Below are positions 14,661 through 21,858 of a stretch of 27,166 nt of DNA, piece after piece (the first letter of the stretch is position 1; each line of letters opens with the position of its first letter). Under the pieces are notes generated by a model. The model was given only the letters and a program-made list of their open reading frames with translations. It searched no databases and was not told the DNA's origin. The translations under genes were made by a program, and so were the position numbers. Location of the stretch: assembly GCA_910586305.1 (NCBI GenBank), contig CAJUGS010000037.1:1-27166 (forward strand), given 5' to 3'. The DNA is from an uncultured Duncaniella sp. (GTDB lineage Bacteria > Bacteroidota > Bacteroidia > Bacteroidales > Muribaculaceae).

Positions 14661-15584
14661 TTAGCGATGGGGAAGCTCGCGGAGTGAATAGATCTTCGAG
14701 CTCCAGGGCGAGTAGGAACGACGCACCTTGTCGATGGTGAGCACCGTGCTCTCACGGTCGTGGGCTTCCAGATGGTCACGAAGTGCCATGGAGATGGCGG
14801 CAATGACCTCGCCGGAGTCGTGCTCGGCATGGGCGGCCACCTCGCTCTCACTGTCGGCGAGAGCCTTGGCCTTCTGCGAGCGCGATACGTGGGCGCCGAT
14901 GCGACTGATGATATAGAAGCATATCGAAAGCACCAGAAGGGCGGTGAAAACGATACACATTGCCATCACAGCCATACCGAAACCATTCTCATCCTGCTCG
15001 GCAAACATATCCACCTTGGAGTTGGTGCTCTTGATGATGTTGTTGCTCGACGGTGTGATATACAAGGCATCAGAACCGTCACGCACCTCCCATGCTTCAG
15101 CATTTCCTGTGCCACCCTCTCCGTCAATCTTGCGGGCATAGGACTCGCCGGGTTTGAGAGTGCCGGGAATCACGATTTCGTCAATGAGAGTTTTACCGTT
15201 GGCATCATAGATAGCCACGTAGTTGTCCTCTCCGGGAACGAAAGTGAAATTCATGTGGAAAGTACCCTTGTTAGGTTCACCGTCGGCCCAGAACAACACG
15301 TGCTGGCGGGCCGGGATATCGGTGTTGACATCACCTAAGGGTACGGGATAGAGCGTCGGATTGGCCGGATCGTTTGTGAGATATACACTCGATATCTCCA
15401 ATGGCCCGAAAGTGGAGTTGAAAAGCTCCACCCACGCCGAATAACGACCGAAGTCGTCCACGACGCTCGACGAGTCGTTGGCTATCATCACCTCGTTGAT
15501 TTTCAGTCCGCGACGGCCCTGGGCAGAGACCACGGCAGCGCAGGCAAGAAGAGCAACAAGGAAGGTCAATATTCTATTTTTCAT
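14661..15584 (-). CDS. Lamin-tail domain fused to OadG-like gamma subunit
   Basis: 307 residues. A signal peptide (residues 1-21, ending VVSAQ) leads into a lamin-tail (LTD) type beta sandwich at about 26-155: LKINEVMIANDSS, YSAWVELFNSTFGPLEIS, YLTNDP and PARQHVLFWADGEP. After a linker there is one membrane helix at about 202-226 (FGMAVMAMCIVFTALLVLS) and a charged cytoplasmic tail, which has the layout of OadG/MmdD, the small gamma subunit that holds sodium-pump decarboxylases together. The LTD would face the periplasm. OadG alone is about 80-100 residues, so the domain is an added outer part. It is 13 bases downstream of mmdA and in the same operon. Confidence 0.85.
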   Translation of the reverse strand: MKNRILTFLVALLACAAVVSAQGRRGLKINEVMIANDSSSVVDDFGRYSAWVELFNSTFGPLEISSVYLTNDPANPTLYPVPLGDVNTDIPARQHVLFWADGEPNKGTFHMNFTFVPGEDNYVAIYDANGKTLIDEIVIPGTLKPGESYARKIDGEGGTGNAEAWEVRDGSDALYITPSSNNIIKSTNSKVDMFAEQDENGFGMAVMAMCIVFTALLVLSICFYIISRIGAHVSRSQKAKALADSESEVAAHAEHDSGEVIAAISMALRDHLEAHDRESTVLTIDKVRRSYSPWSSKIYSLRELPHR

Positions 15585-15597
15585 GCTCGGGGTATGC

Positions 15598-17151
15598 TTA
15601 GAGGGGTATATTTCCGTGCTTCTTGGCGGGATTGGTTACCTTCTTCGTAGCGAGCTGCTGAAGGGCGCGGATCACGCGGAAGCGGGTGTTGCGAGGCTCG
15701 ATAACATCGTCGATATAGCCATAGCGGGCGGCGTTGTAGGGATTGCAGAAGAGCTTGTTGTACTCGTCCTCTTTCTCGCGGAGCACCTTTGCGGGGTCGT
15801 CCGAAGCCTTTGCCTCCTTGGCATAAAGCACCTCGACAGCGCCGGCACCGCCCATAACGGCGATTTCGGCTGTAGGCCATGCATAGTTCATATCGCCGCG
15901 GAGCTGCTTGCACGACATCACGATGTGGCTGCCGCCATAGCTCTTGCGGAGTGTGACTGTAACCTTGGGCACTGTGGCCTCGCCATAGGCATAGAGCAAC
16001 TTGGCACCGTGGAGAATAACGCCGTTATACTCCTGGCCGGTACCGGGAAGGAATCCGGGAACGTCGACAAGGGTTACGAGAGGTATGTTGAACGCGTCGC
16101 AGAAACGAACGAAGCGAGCACCCTTGCGTGATGCGTTGCTGTCAAGCACACCTGCAAGATATTTGGGCTGGTTGGCCACGATACCTACCGACTGACCGTT
16201 GAAGCGGGCAAAACCGATGATGAGGTTCTTGGCATAATCGCGCTGGATTTCAAGGAACTCACCATTGTCGACAATCGCGCCGATCACCTCATACATATCG
16301 TAGGGACGGTTGGCCGAGTCAGGGATGATTTCGTTAAGAGAATCCTCCAGACGGTCAATGGGGTCATTGCACTCCACCAACGGCGGCTCCTCGAGGTTGT
16401 TCTGGGGAATGTAGCTGAAGAGCTTGCGGATGATAGAGAGTGTCTCCTCTCCGTCTTCGGCGGCAAAGTGAGCGACACCGCTCTTCTGAGAGTGCACGGT
16501 GGCACCGCCGAGAGCTTCCTGGGTCACATCTTCGCCTGTCACAGTCTTCACCACCTTCGGACCTGTGAGGAACATATAGGAGATACCCTTGGTCATGATG
16601 GTGAAGTCGGTGAGTGCGGGCGAGTATACAGCACCGCCGGCACACGGGCCAAGAATACCTGAAATCTGGGGAATCACACCTGAAGCAAGGATATTGCGCT
16701 GGAAAATCTCAGCATAGCCTGCGAGAGCGTTGATACCCTCCTGGATGCGCGCGCCACCCGAGTCGTTAAGGCCGATGACAGGCGCGCCCATCTTCATGGC
16801 CATATCCATGATCTTACAGATTTTCAGCGCCATTGTCTCGCTGAGCGAGCCGCCAAACACGGTGAAATCCTGTGCGAATACATATACGAGACGTCCGCCG
16901 ATGGTGCCGTAACCGGTCACCACGCCGTCGCCGAGGAACGACTTCTTCTCCTGGCCGAAATTGTGGCAGCGATGGCGCACGAACATATCGATTTCTTCAA
17001 AGGAGCCCTCGTCGAGGAGCTGGTCTATGCGCTCGCGGGCGGTGTATTTGCCGCGTTCGTGCTGCTTCTGGATGGCCTTTTCTCCGCCTCCCAGACGAGC
17101 TTCCTCGCGAAGGGCGATGAGCTCTTTTACTTTTTCAAGCTGGGTACTCAT
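15598..17151 (-). CDS. mmdA: Methylmalonyl-CoA decarboxylase carboxyltransferase subunit alpha
   Basis: Acyl-CoA carboxyltransferase of 517 residues, the cytoplasmic subunit that moves CO2 from methylmalonyl-CoA to biotin on the carrier. Clear family marks are RERIDQLLDEGSFEE near the N terminus, GGSLSETMALKICKIMDMA, the oxyanion-hole motif NDSGGARIQEG, ILGPCAGGAVYSPALTDF and, in the C-terminal half, VDVPGFLPGTGQEYNGVI and RKSYGGSHIVMSCK. The sequence is complete. The same fold serves propionyl-CoA carboxylase beta, but no biotin carboxylase gene is nearby and the membrane subunit MmdB is, so decarboxylation is the better call. It is 26 bases downstream of the epimerase gene. Confidence 0.95.
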   Translation of the reverse strand: MSTQLEKVKELIALREEARLGGGEKAIQKQHERGKYTARERIDQLLDEGSFEEIDMFVRHRCHNFGQEKKSFLGDGVVTGYGTIGGRLVYVFAQDFTVFGGSLSETMALKICKIMDMAMKMGAPVIGLNDSGGARIQEGINALAGYAEIFQRNILASGVIPQISGILGPCAGGAVYSPALTDFTIMTKGISYMFLTGPKVVKTVTGEDVTQEALGGATVHSQKSGVAHFAAEDGEETLSIIRKLFSYIPQNNLEEPPLVECNDPIDRLEDSLNEIIPDSANRPYDMYEVIGAIVDNGEFLEIQRDYAKNLIIGFARFNGQSVGIVANQPKYLAGVLDSNASRKGARFVRFCDAFNIPLVTLVDVPGFLPGTGQEYNGVILHGAKLLYAYGEATVPKVTVTLRKSYGGSHIVMSCKQLRGDMNYAWPTAEIAVMGGAGAVEVLYAKEAKASDDPAKVLREKEDEYNKLFCNPYNAARYGYIDDVIEPRNTRFRVIRALQQLATKKVTNPAKKHGNIPL

Positions 17152-17177
17152 TATTTTTCAATAGGTAGGGGTTGGAT

Positions 17178-17597
17178 TTACTTGTTGGGGTTTTCGCAAA
17201 GCTCAATGAGAGTTCCGCAAGTGCTCTTGGGATGCAGGAAAGCGATATTCAGGCCCTCGGCACCCTTGCGGGGAGCCTTGTCGATGAGACGGCAGCCCTT
17301 TCCTTCCATTTCGTTGAGCGCATTCTGCACGCCGTCAGCGATAGCGAATGCCATGTGCTGGATGCCTCCGCGACCGCCGTTGTTTTCGATAAACTTGCTG
17401 ATGGCGCTCTCGGGAGCAGTGCCTTCAAGAAGCTCGATCTTGGTCTCGCCTACTTTGAAGAAAGCGGTGCGCACTTTCTGGTCGGCCACCTCTTCGATGG
17501 CAAAGCACTTGATTCCGAGTGTGTTTTCATAGAAGGCGATTGCCTCTTCAAGATTGGGCACGGCAATGCCGATGTGTTCGATATGCGATATATCCAT
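17178..17597 (-). CDS. mce: Methylmalonyl-CoA epimerase
   Basis: VOC-superfamily metalloenzyme of 139 residues that interconverts (R)- and (S)-methylmalonyl-CoA, making the product of methylmalonyl-CoA mutase usable by the decarboxylase. Visible are the first metal-ligand histidine in IEHIGIAVPNLEEAI, the FYENTLGIKC segment, KIELLEGTAPES, the GGRGGIQHMAFAI motif with a further ligand, and KGCRLIDKAPRKGA followed by IAFLHPKSTCGTLIEL with the catalytic-site glutamate. It is the first gene of the operon and is preceded by a good promoter with a leader of about 88 bases. Confidence 0.95.
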   Translation of the reverse strand: MDISHIEHIGIAVPNLEEAIAFYENTLGIKCFAIEEVADQKVRTAFFKVGETKIELLEGTAPESAISKFIENNGGRGGIQHMAFAIADGVQNALNEMEGKGCRLIDKAPRKGAEGLNIAFLHPKSTCGTLIELCENPNK

Positions 17598-17691
17598 GTC
17601 GTGTTTTGGTAATAAATTATTAATTCATTATTCTACAGTGTATTACAGAATCCGACAGTCCTATGGCCCTCAGACTCCTTATTCACCGATG

Positions 17692-17723
17692 CAAATTTAA
17701 TTATAATTATCGGGAGTCACAAA
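17692..17723 (-). promoter_or_regulatory. Promoter of the mce-mmd operon
   Basis: Minus strand TTTG (17720-17723), 20 bases, TAAATTTG (17692-17699), a full consensus match. Transcription should start near 17685. Confidence 0.78.
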
Positions 17724-17740
17724 TGTTGTATAACATCTTT

Positions 17741-17770
17741 TTTGCAACCTCAATGAACATTTTAACCCTG
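17741..17770 (+). promoter_or_regulatory. Possible promoter of the PepSY-like lipoprotein gene
   Basis: TTTG (17741-17744), 18 bases, TAACCCTG (17763-17770). The -7 element has two mismatches and the spacer is one base short, so this is only a candidate. The leader would be about 40 bases. Confidence 0.35.
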
Positions 17771-17815
17771 ATAATTGTATCTACATAGAGTACAATCGAA
17801 AAATCAGTAAAGATT

Positions 17816-18283
17816 ATGAAAAAATTCATTTCACTCATGGTTTCCATGATTGTCGGCCTGGTCGCCTTGATGGCCTGGAGCTGCGATGACGACAAGAACG
17901 ACAAAGATGCTCCGATTTCGTTTGAAAGTCTTCCACAGGCTGCGCAGACCTTCATCCACCAGTACTATCCTTCCGACAAGGTTGTCTATGTCTCGCGTGA
18001 AGGGAAGAACAACCGAACCTCTTACGATGTGACCCTTGCGAGTGGCCATGAAGTGGAATTTGATGCTACCGGACAATGGACCGATGTCGACGCTCCCGCC
18101 CAGCAATATGTCCCCGAAGGCATTGTCCCCCAGCCTATAAGCGAGTATGTCGCCACCAATTTCCCCGCCTATGGCATCAACGAGATTTCACGTAAAAGCA
18201 ATGGCGGCTACGAAGTGGAACTGACCAACGGGCTTGAACTCCCGTTTGACCGCGACGGCATTTTCATCGGTCATCTCAATTAG
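17816..18283 (+). CDS. PepSY-like (DUF2874) lipoprotein
   Basis: 155 residues. A lipoprotein signal ends with MAWSC (Cys23), followed directly by DDDKNDKD. An acidic run right after the lipid-bearing cysteine is the known type of lipoprotein export signal for surface display in Bacteroidetes. The mature part contains two PepSY-like/DUF2874 repeats: ESLPQAAQTFIHQYYPSDKV with YDVTLASGHEVEFDATGQWT, and PISEYVATNFPAYGINEI with YEVELTNGLELPFDRDG. Such proteins are common in Bacteroidetes; a ligand or inhibitor role is suspected but not shown. It is a single-gene unit, convergent on the ABC permease gene. Confidence 0.88.
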   Translation: MKKFISLMVSMIVGLVALMAWSCDDDKNDKDAPISFESLPQAAQTFIHQYYPSDKVVYVSREGKNNRTSYDVTLASGHEVEFDATGQWTDVDAPAQQYVPEGIVPQPISEYVATNFPAYGINEISRKSNGGYEVELTNGLELPFDRDGIFIGHLN

Positions 18284-18286
18284 CGT

Positions 18287-18312
18287 CAGATCCCACATAC
18301 AGATCCCACATA
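18287..18312. repeat. Tandem 13-bp duplication
   Basis: CAGATCCCACATA occurs twice head to tail (18287-18299 and 18300-18312), just after the lipoprotein stop. It is probably a recent slippage duplication; no other copies were noticed. Confidence 0.85.
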
Positions 18313-18330
18313 CCTCTCTCCTACTGGTAC

Positions 18331-18376
18331 AACAGTCAGGCCCCGGTCTTTTTAGAGCGACCGGGGCCTGACTGTT
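18331..18376. terminator. Strong hairpin between convergent genes
   Basis: A perfect 18-bp inverted repeat (18331-18348 with 18359-18376) with a 10-base loop, GC-rich in the middle. It lies between the lipoprotein gene and the end of the ABC permease gene and so probably stops transcription from both sides, although no clear U-tract follows on either strand. Confidence 0.7.
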
Positions 18377-18401
18377 ATAGCATCGTGCAAATCTGTGGTG
18401 A

Positions 18402-19721
18402 TTATTTATATCTGATCCAACGCACAACTTCCTTTATGGATGGCTTCTTGCCATACATGAAGATTCCGACTCTGTAGATCTTTCCGGCCACCCATACCAT
18501 GCCGATGAACCCGAGCACCAGGAGTCCGAGCGAAAGCCATATCTCCCAGCCCGGGATGCCGAACGGGATTCTCGCCACCATGACCATGGGAGATGTCAGC
18601 GGGAAAATAGAGGCCCAGAAAGCCACAGGCCCCATGGGGTCAGAGGCTGCCACCATGGCGAAAATCAGACCGAAAATAATCGGGAAGACAGCAAACGACG
18701 TGAGCTGTGAAGCATCCTGTATATTGTCGACGGCAGAGCCTACAGCAGCGAATATAGACGAGTATATGAGGAAGCCCAGCACAAGGAATATGGTCATAAG
18801 TCCCACGAGCGAGAGGATGTTGCCCACCTGGGTCAGCGAAGCCATGGCCTGAATGATTTCTATTGATCCCTGGTCACTCACACCATCGATATTTCCGGCC
18901 TGCACGGCAGCTATGTCAGCCATCGCATCGGCAGGCAACATGGCCGGGAGCAGATAGGCCGACATGGCGGCGAGCAGCGCGCCCCACAGTACCATCTGGG
19001 TAACTGCGACAAGGGCCACTCCGATAATCTTGCCCATCATGAGCTGGGCAGGCTTGACCGATGTCACCACCACCTCAAGCACACGGTTGCCTTTCTCCTC
19101 GATGATGGATGTCATGACCATCTGTCCGTAGATAAGCAGGAACATATACAGCACAAATGACATTCCTATACCGATGGCGTAACTCAAGCCCGAAGAAAGT
19201 GCTTCTTCCTCATCGTCGCTGTCATTGCGCAGGGTCGAAAGCGATACATTGCTCTCCACCTCGGCCATAATCTTGTCAAGGTCGGCGATATCGTAGTGGT
19301 GCAGACGCTCCTGCTCCACAAGCTTGTTGACCTGTCCTGTTATATGGCCCTCGGTTATTATCGATGTGGGTCCGTTGGTGTACAGTTTCAGATTGGCCCG
19401 CTTGGCGTCAAACACATTTTCGGGTACTATGAGCACTGCTCCGACATCGGTGCGTCTAAGCGCCGAGTCAACGGTGATGTCGCCGGCAATCTCAAACTTC
19501 ACCTCGGCGCTGTTCTCGAGCAGTGGCGCGACACGCTTTGAATTGTCTACCACAAGCACGGTGGTCTCGCTCTTGTCAACAAACGCCACAAGCAAAGCCG
19601 GAAGAGCCATGAGCAGAAGCATCAGCAGCGGCATCAGCAGCGTGGTGAAAATAAAACTTTTCTTCTTGACGCGCTCCAGATACTCGCGTTCGATTACTAT
19701 TCCTATTTTAGATTTTGCCAT
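18402..19721 (-). CDS. ABC-2 type transporter permease, NatB-like
   Basis: 439 residues. An N-terminal helix (FIFTTLLMPLLMLLLMALPALL) is followed by a large extracytoplasmic domain of about 140 residues (VLVVDNSKRVAPLLENSAEV onwards), then five or six helices, as in NatB/YhaP exporters. The cytoplasmic motif IIEEKGNRVLEVVVTSVKP and the next segment QLMMGKIIGVALVAV are the coupling region of this family. It is 16 bases downstream of its ATPase gene. The known NatB exports sodium, but the family is wide, so substrate is left open. Confidence 0.9.
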   Translation of the reverse strand: MAKSKIGIVIEREYLERVKKKSFIFTTLLMPLLMLLLMALPALLVAFVDKSETTVLVVDNSKRVAPLLENSAEVKFEIAGDITVDSALRRTDVGAVLIVPENVFDAKRANLKLYTNGPTSIITEGHITGQVNKLVEQERLHHYDIADLDKIMAEVESNVSLSTLRNDSDDEEEALSSGLSYAIGIGMSFVLYMFLLIYGQMVMTSIIEEKGNRVLEVVVTSVKPAQLMMGKIIGVALVAVTQMVLWGALLAAMSAYLLPAMLPADAMADIAAVQAGNIDGVSDQGSIEIIQAMASLTQVGNILSLVGLMTIFLVLGFLIYSSIFAAVGSAVDNIQDASQLTSFAVFPIIFGLIFAMVAASDPMGPVAFWASIFPLTSPMVMVARIPFGIPGWEIWLSLGLLVLGFIGMVWVAGKIYRVGIFMYGKKPSIKEVVRWIRYK

Positions 19722-19737
19722 AAGTCATGTGGTGTGT

Positions 19738-20679
19738 TTATCGGTTAGCAGAGTCTTCTTCCACGGCGCGGATGAAGATATCGTTCATAGAGGCGATGCT
19801 CTCGGCAAAGCCTACGAGTGCCACTGCATCGTTTGCCTCGGCCACTACGCGGCGCAAAGCCTCGGGTGTGCTCCCGGCTGTGACATGGAGCGAGATTCTG
19901 TTGCGTCCGCGTCCGTCAGGATCGAGGAGCTTGAAGCTATCGGCCACAGGCTCCAGACGCAACATCAGCTCGCGCGGGTCGCCGGTGAACGTCAAGTCGT
20001 AGCGGTCGGCAAAGAAATGCCGGCGCAAATCCTCCACATTACCGCTCAAGATGTTGCGGCTATTGTTTATCAAAGTGATGTTGTCGCAGATCTCTTCCAC
20101 CGAGCTCATGTTGTGAGTGGAGAAAATCACTGTCGAACCTTCTGCGCGGAGCTTCATTATCTCCTCCTTCAGAAGGTTGGCATTGATAGGGTCAAAACCC
20201 GAGAATGGCTCGTCGAATATCAACAGCTTGGGACGATGGAGCACCGTCACTATAAACTGCACCTTCTGTGCCATACCCTTTGAAAGCTCCTCTACCTTCT
20301 TGTCCCACCAGGAGAGAATGTCGAATTTCTCGAACCACTTTCGCAGTTCTCTGGTAGCGTCGGCCTTCGAGAGGCCCTTGAGCCGGGCGAAAAACACAGC
20401 CTGCTCACCCACCTTCATTTTTTTGTAGAGGCCACGTTCCTCGGGCAGATAGCCTATATGCTCCACATCATTCTGGGTCATGCGGTGGCCGTCAAACAAC
20501 ACCTGGCCACTGTCGGGGGCTGTGATGTGGTTGATGATGCGTATGAGGGTTGTCTTGCCGGCCCCGTTGGGACCAAGCAGCCCATACACCCGGCCCTCAG
20601 GGACGGAAAGCGACACATTGTCGAGTGCAATGTGGCCCGAATAGGCCTTGCACACGTTTTCTACTTGTAATATATCCAT
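19738..20679 (-). CDS. ABC transporter ATP-binding protein, NatA-like
   Basis: 313 residues from the ATG at 20677-20679 (MDILQVENVCKAYSG). The 22 extra residues in the longer open frame are unlike any ABC start and would overlap the ECF-type promoter. Walker A is GPNGAGKTT at about 36-44, signature LSKGMAQKVQF, Walker B KLLIFDEPFSGFDP and switch histidine in STHNMSSVEEI. A C-terminal domain of about 90 residues follows, as in NatA-type ATPases. It pairs with the permease gene directly downstream. It is divergent from the ECF sigma gene and appears to share its regulatory palindrome. Confidence 0.92.
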   Translation of the reverse strand: MDILQVENVCKAYSGHIALDNVSLSVPEGRVYGLLGPNGAGKTTLIRIINHITAPDSGQVLFDGHRMTQNDVEHIGYLPEERGLYKKMKVGEQAVFFARLKGLSKADATRELRKWFEKFDILSWWDKKVEELSKGMAQKVQFIVTVLHRPKLLIFDEPFSGFDPINANLLKEEIMKLRAEGSTVIFSTHNMSSVEEICDNITLINNSRNILSGNVEDLRRHFFADRYDLTFTGDPRELMLRLEPVADSFKLLDPDGRGRNRISLHVTAGSTPEALRRVVAEANDAVALVGFAESIASMNDIFIRAVEEDSANR

Positions 20680-20718
20680 TGGCAATGATTGATTCCTTCG
20701 GTTGTTTTTATCACATCT

Positions 20719-20744
20719 GACGCAGTGGATGAAAAAAAGTTTCA
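20719..20744 (-). promoter_or_regulatory. ECF-like promoter toward the NatAB-like genes
   Basis: On the minus strand TGAAAC (20739-20744) is followed by a T-run, a total of 17 bases, then GTC (20719-20721). TGAAAC-N16/17-CGTC is the classical form of ECF sigma promoters. The start would lie near 20712, about 33 bases ahead of the ATPase ATG. Confidence 0.5.
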
Positions 20745-20763
20745 CTCAGAATGAAACTTTTTT
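20733..20763. repeat. 12-bp inverted repeat in the divergent regulatory gap
   Basis: AAAAAAGTTTCA (20733-20744) and TGAAACTTTTTT (20752-20763) with a 7-base centre. The arms hold the two opposite -35-like elements. It could act as an operator, as the shared core of two promoters, or as a weak terminator. Confidence 0.85.
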
Positions 20764-20777
20764 CACACATTCGTGTC
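20752..20777 (+). promoter_or_regulatory. ECF-like promoter toward the sigma/YccF operon
   Basis: TGAAAC (20752-20757), 17 bases beginning with a T-run, GTC (20775-20777). It mirrors the opposite promoter exactly in spacing. It would start transcription only about 5 bases before the sigma ATG, so the mRNA would be almost leaderless, or translation begins at a later ATG such as 20829. Confidence 0.45.
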
Positions 20778-20789
20778 TAACGCATTACA

Positions 20790-21290
20790 ATGAATCAAGA
20801 AGCTATCCGAAATAAAGAGACCAGGTTCATGGCCATCCTCGACGACAATCGCCGCCTCATCTACAAGGTGTGCTATATGTATGCCGACGATTCCGAGCAC
20901 TTCAACGACCTTTACCAGGAAGTGCTCGCTAACATCTGGCAGGGACTTGACTCCTTCAGAGGCGACTCGCGACAATCCACATGGATATATCGGGTGGCAA
21001 TAAACACCTGTGTCACTTATTACCGACGCAACTCTCCCTATACTTCCGGACGCATCCCCATAGAAAATGTGACTGAAATCGAGGCTCCGGACAACTCCAG
21101 AGGCGACCAGCTGCGCGAGATGTACCGCCTCATAGGCGGACTCCCGAAAATGGACAAGGCCTTGATACTCCTGTGGCTCAACGAAAAAAGCTACGACGAA
21201 ATTGCAGAAATCGCCGGACTCACCCGCAACACCGTGGCCACCCGCCTCAGGAGAATCAAACAAAAGTTAGTCGAACAGAACAACAAGTAA
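20790..21290 (+). CDS. ECF RNA polymerase sigma factor
   Basis: 166 residues. Region 2 covers NRRLIYKVCYMYADDSEHFN, DLYQEVLANIWQGLDSFRG and STWIYRVAINTCVTYYRR. Region 4 covers LPKMDKALILLWLNEKSYDE and the helix-turn-helix IAEIAGLTRNTVATRLRRIK. It differs from the FecI-type factor at the left of the window and has no FecR partner. The next gene encodes a four-helix membrane protein, only 8 bases after the stop, which occupies the position where an anti-sigma factor is normally found. Two divergent ECF-like promoters in front of the gene suggest it activates itself and the NatAB-like pair. Confidence 0.93.
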   Translation: MNQEAIRNKETRFMAILDDNRRLIYKVCYMYADDSEHFNDLYQEVLANIWQGLDSFRGDSRQSTWIYRVAINTCVTYYRRNSPYTSGRIPIENVTEIEAPDNSRGDQLREMYRLIGGLPKMDKALILLWLNEKSYDEIAEIAGLTRNTVATRLRRIKQKLVEQNNK

Positions 21291-21298
21291 AAAACAAC

Positions 21299-21847
21299 AT
21301 GGATCTCTACCAGCTCAGAAATCAATGGAACAACATAGACCTCGCCGACGGCCCCGAAGCATCAAGAGTCAGGGAGTTGGAGGAGAAGTGGCGTTCGTCG
21401 AAGGTCTCCCCTCTGCGCGACCGTCTCTTCCGGATCACGGTCAATCTCGTGCTCATCTCCTTCGTAGGGCTTCTGTCCATAGTCCCGTTTGCCGCAGACA
21501 GTCCCGAAATGACCATAGCCTGCGGGGCCTTCTTCGTCGTAATGGGATTGCTAAACTTCTATCGCGCCTTATGCATAAAGCGGGTAGATCTCACAGCCAT
21601 ATCGGTGAAAGAAGCGCTTGAAGCTGTCTACAATATCGAACGCCAACGCCTCATCTGCCGCTCCATCGGTATAGCCGCAGCCATACCTCTGATCATTTTC
21701 ATGGCCATGACATTCTCCAATGTCTACGGACCATTAGCGCTGTATGGTTCGCTCATAGGCATTCTCATCGGCGGTTGCATAGGTCTCGTCATAAACCACC
21801 GCACCACCACACTGCTCCGCGAAATGAAATCACAACTCCAAGACTAG
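21299..21847 (+). CDS. Four-helix membrane protein next to ECF sigma, unknown
   Basis: 182 residues from the ATG at 21299 (MDLYQLRNQW); the longer open frame upstream overlaps the sigma gene and is not coding. A 44-residue cytoplasmic, charged N-terminal segment (ELEEKWRSSKVSPLRDRL) is followed by four membrane helices at about 46-64, 71-91, 122-139 and 147-165, and a short polar tail. Between helices 2 and 3 lies an amphipathic cytoplasmic stretch (SVKEALEAVYNIERQR). No zinc-binding anti-sigma or RsiW-like motif is present. Position directly behind the sigma gene makes it a candidate membrane-bound regulator of that factor. The family is not recognised by name. Confidence 0.8.
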   Translation: MDLYQLRNQWNNIDLADGPEASRVRELEEKWRSSKVSPLRDRLFRITVNLVLISFVGLLSIVPFAADSPEMTIACGAFFVVMGLLNFYRALCIKRVDLTAISVKEALEAVYNIERQRLICRSIGIAAAIPLIIFMAMTFSNVYGPLALYGSLIGILIGGCIGLVINHRTTTLLREMKSQLQD

Positions 21848-21858
21848 ACGCACACACA

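Noticed and set aside
15478..16131. 217-codon plus-strand frame opposite mmdA
   Set aside because: Shadow of the strongly conserved carboxyltransferase gene.
20680..20745. Longer N terminus of the NatA-like ATPase
   Set aside because: The 22 added residues look unlike ABC starts and overlap the predicted ECF-like promoter; the ATG at 20679 gives a standard beginning.
20763..21263. Long minus-strand open frame across the whole second sigma gene
   Set aside because: It is the mirror of a clear sigma-70 gene, starts inside it and shows no family features; the antisense frame stays open because of codon bias.
21173..21298. Longer N terminus of the four-helix membrane protein
   Set aside because: The added part overlaps the sigma gene in another frame and is a basic low-complexity translation of it.
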